Below, piece after piece: positions 6,450 through 7,387 of a DNA stretch of 7,387 nt (positions are counted from its first letter, which is position 1; each line of letters starts with the position of its first letter). The stretch comes from Pontiella sp. (GTDB taxonomy: Bacteria; Verrucomicrobiota; Kiritimatiellia; Kiritimatiellales; Pontiellaceae). Made by a program: the position numbers and the translations under genes. The notes beneath the pieces are model-generated. The model searched no databases, had not been told where the DNA came from, and was given only the letters and a program-made list of their open reading frames with translations. The stretch is taken from positions 1-7,387 of the forward strand of contig JAOZSZ010000064.1 in assembly GCA_029939385.1 (NCBI GenBank), in the 5' to 3' direction.

Positions 6450-7387
6450 TGTTTAAAGCCCTCGCATAAGCTGTTCTTTTCTTAATGTGCGCTTGAACGA
6501 CAAAGTGGTCGATCAGTGGAGCCATTACGTTCATGAAAAGGATGGCGAGCATCGTGCCTTCAGGATAGGCCGGATTGGCCACACGGATGAGTATGGTGAG
6601 TGCACCAATCATAAATCCATAAATCCACTTTCCCGTATGGGTGGCCGCGCAGGAGACGGGGTCGGTTGCCATAAAAACAATGCCGAACAAGAAGCCGCCC
6701 ATAACTAGATGGTAATAAAACGGCAGATTGCTAAAAGCATCTTCCAAGGGGAGAGCATTAAATAGAAAACCGGTAACGGCGAGACCCAGTATTCCACTAA
6801 GGATTACGCGCCAGGATACGATTCCTGTGATCAATAAGAAGATCATCCCGAGTACAATCGCAATCGCCGAGGTGGAACCAATGCAACCTGAGATGGTTCC
6901 CACTGTCATATTCCAAAGGGTAAAACCAGAATCTGCTAAAGCCTGAATAGCCTCCGTTCCTTTTTCTGTCACAGCGGCAATGGCGAGTGGGGTCGCGGCG
7001 GTAACTCCATCGAGGTTTTCGGTTACCGTGCCGAGGAAATTATTATCGAGTGTTGTATGGGCTGAACCAATCCAAACTTTATTGCCTGAAATTTGTGCGG
7101 GATAAGCAAAGAAGAGGAACGCTCGTCCGGTTAGTGCGGGATTGAGAACGTTGAAGCCTACGCCGCCAAAGATTTCCTTACCAATAATAATACCGAAGGA
7201 GACGCCCACCGCCACTTGCCATAAAGGAAGGGTGGGGGGGAGAATGAGTGGAAAGAGCATACCCGTTACCAAGAAGCCTTCATTAATCTCATGCTTCCGA
7301 ACGATGGCAAAAAGAACTTCCCAGATTCCACCAACAAGATAGGAGACCAATACGATCGGCAACACCATGAGCGAACCGCGTAAGATA
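6442..7387 (-). CDS. nqrB: Na+-NQR subunit B, C-terminal part (cut by window edge)
   Basis: NqrB is the large inner-membrane subunit that carries covalent FMN, takes part in quinone reduction and contains the Na+ path. The frame is open through the right edge (ILRGSL precedes the Met at 7366-7368), so that Met is internal; roughly the first 100 of about 415 residues are missing. Signatures, numbered from that Met: LPIVLVSYLVGGIWEVLFA (3-21), HEINEGFLVTG (26-36), NPALTGRAFLFFAYPAQISG (76-95), FMATDPVS (232-239) and NPAYPEGTMLAILFMN (265-280). The flavinylation site, SGAT in Vibrio (Thr236), reads T123-A-A-T126 in DGVTAATPL, with the acceptor Thr kept (codon 6991-6993). Several strongly hydrophobic segments follow. 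It is the most upstream nqr gene visible; nqrA should lie just outside. Confidence 0.97.
   Translation of the reverse strand, partial: ILRGSLMVLPIVLVSYLVGGIWEVLFAIVRKHEINEGFLVTGMLFPLILPPTLPLWQVAVGVSFGIIIGKEIFGGVGFNVLNPALTGRAFLFFAYPAQISGNKVWIGSAHTTLDNNFLGTVTENLDGVTAATPLAIAAVTEKGTEAIQALADSGFTLWNMTVGTISGCIGSTSAIAIVLGMIFLLITGIVSWRVILSGILGLAVTGFLFNALPLEDAFSNLPFYYHLVMGGFLFGIVFMATDPVSCAATHTGKWIYGFMIGALTILIRVANPAYPEGTMLAILFMNVMAPLIDHFVVQAHIKKRTAYARALNNA

Overview
The window is a chromosomal core segment of a Gram-negative bacterium with a Na+-translocating NADH:quinone oxidoreductase (Na+-NQR), so probably a marine, saline or host-associated species that uses a sodium motive force. Base composition looks close to even. 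The RecA sequence (for example the stretch around residues 157-233 with [23 protein letters not shown] and [16 protein letters not shown]) reminds me most of the Planctomycetes-Verrucomicrobia-Chlamydiae group, especially Verrucomicrobiota and relatives. That placement is a memory-based impression, not a search result.

Layout. Positions 1-284 (minus) hold the N-terminal part of tadA, the tRNA adenosine deaminase, cut by the left edge. Positions 306-1325 (minus) hold recA, 21 nt upstream of tadA and probably co-transcribed with it. Positions 1326-1558 are a divergent intergenic region with a good sigma70-type recA promoter, flanked at its -35 by a 7-bp direct repeat. Positions 1559-3163 (plus) hold a SulP-family anion transporter with a C-terminal STAS domain. 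Positions 3164-3275 lie between convergent genes and contain a GC-rich hairpin that may end transcription. From 3276 to the right edge, on the minus strand, run nqrF, nqrE, nqrD, nqrC and nqrB (right to left: B-C-D-E-F). nqrB is cut by the right edge and nqrA is expected just beyond it.

How the genes work together. NqrB-F are five of the six subunits of a complex that oxidises NADH in the cytoplasm, passes electrons through the FAD and [2Fe-2S] of NqrF, the NqrD/E iron-sulfur centre and the covalent FMNs of NqrC and NqrB to quinone, and exports Na+. The gene joints are tight (nqrB/nqrC overlap by 8 nt; nqrC/nqrD and nqrD/nqrE are 2 nt apart), except for an 86-nt gap before nqrF that contains an imperfect stem-loop. 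The SulP transporter next door could use the Na+ gradient, since some SulP proteins such as cyanobacterial BicA are Na+-dependent, but its substrate cannot be read from the sequence. tadA and recA are unrelated housekeeping genes.

I found no mobile element, CRISPR array, RNA gene or clearly new system. The points most worth checking are the altered flavinylation motif in NqrB (TAAT instead of the SGAT of Vibrio), the direct repeat at the recA promoter, and the stem-loop with two alternative arms between nqrE and nqrF.
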